Shown here: in pieces, positions 13,330 to 13,339 of the stretch
How the letters are laid out: the number at the start of each line of letters is the position of its first letter
Numbering within the stretch: the stretch's first letter is position 1
Origin: SICV01 sp038045265
Lineage (GTDB): Archaea > Nanobdellota > Nanobdellia > Pacearchaeales > GW2011-AR1
DNA: 13,339 nucleotides
NCBI GenBank assembly: GCA_038045265.1
Contig: JBBSYL010000037.1
Span: 1-13,339 of the forward strand
Direction: 5' to 3'
The notes under the pieces: model-generated
Seen by the model: only the letters and a program-made list of their open reading frames with translations
Databases searched by the model: none
Told to the model about the DNA's origin: nothing
Position numbers and translations under genes: made by a program

Positions 13330-13339
13330 CACAATATTC

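Noticed and set aside
13309..13339. Possible C-terminus of a minus-strand gene (NIVLEIYEG then stop) at the window end
   Set aside because: Only nine codons are visible and another frame is also open there, so no gene can be supported.
9477..13339. CRISPR array, insertion sequence or tRNA-associated att site
   Set aside because: No regularly spaced repeats, transposase motifs, terminal inverted repeats or tRNA genes were seen in the accessory half.

Overview
The window is an AT-rich archaeal chromosome segment built around a likely replication origin. Archaeal identity rests on both subunits of the archaea-specific D-family DNA polymerase (DP1 and DP2), an Orc1/Cdc6 initiator, an archaeal-type TyrRS and TATA-box promoters. 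Six genes or gene pairs have a TATA element centred about 25 bp before the ATG, the signature of leaderless transcripts. Short proteins, tight gene packing, low G+C and several orphan small genes fit a DPANN-type archaeon (for example Woesearchaeota or Nanoarchaeota relatives). That placement is inference; the sequence alone does not prove it.

Layout. Bases 1-1324 hold a doubtful 46-codon ORF and tyrS on the minus strand. Bases 1366-2884 hold an overlapping plus-strand pair: a membrane-anchored OB-fold-like protein and a TctA-family permease. A four-gene minus-strand operon fills 9476-2869: cdc6, polB (DP1), polC (DP2) and a small HIGH-family nucleotidyltransferase. The genes are joined by a TAATG overlap, an ATGA overlap and a 1-nt gap, so initiator and polymerase should be made from one transcript. 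The 403-bp gap 9477-9879 has the anatomy of an archaeal oriC: a 57-bp run of pure A/T flanked by two inverted ORB-like sites whose G-tracts point outward, plus a third perfect 13-bp palindrome nearer cdc6. To the right are a small PRC-barrel protein (a family that includes archaeal cell-division proteins) and a conserved-looking protein with a possible SecB-like C-terminus, both on plus.

Bases 10666-13339 look more accessory. They hold a calcineurin-like phosphoesterase with a polar insert, divergent from an 81-residue orphan; an 88-residue orphan; a secreted NGLQ/GLVN-repeat protein on minus; and an AbrB-type regulator whose promoter carries three tandem GTTNAAC palindromes between TATA box and start codon.

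Functionally, the left-centre is a replication module: origin, initiator and replicative polymerase. The most interesting items are the origin architecture, altered metal-ligand motifs in the DP1 exonuclease domain, the AbrB operator, and the surface-repeat protein with its in-frame 15-bp DNA duplication.
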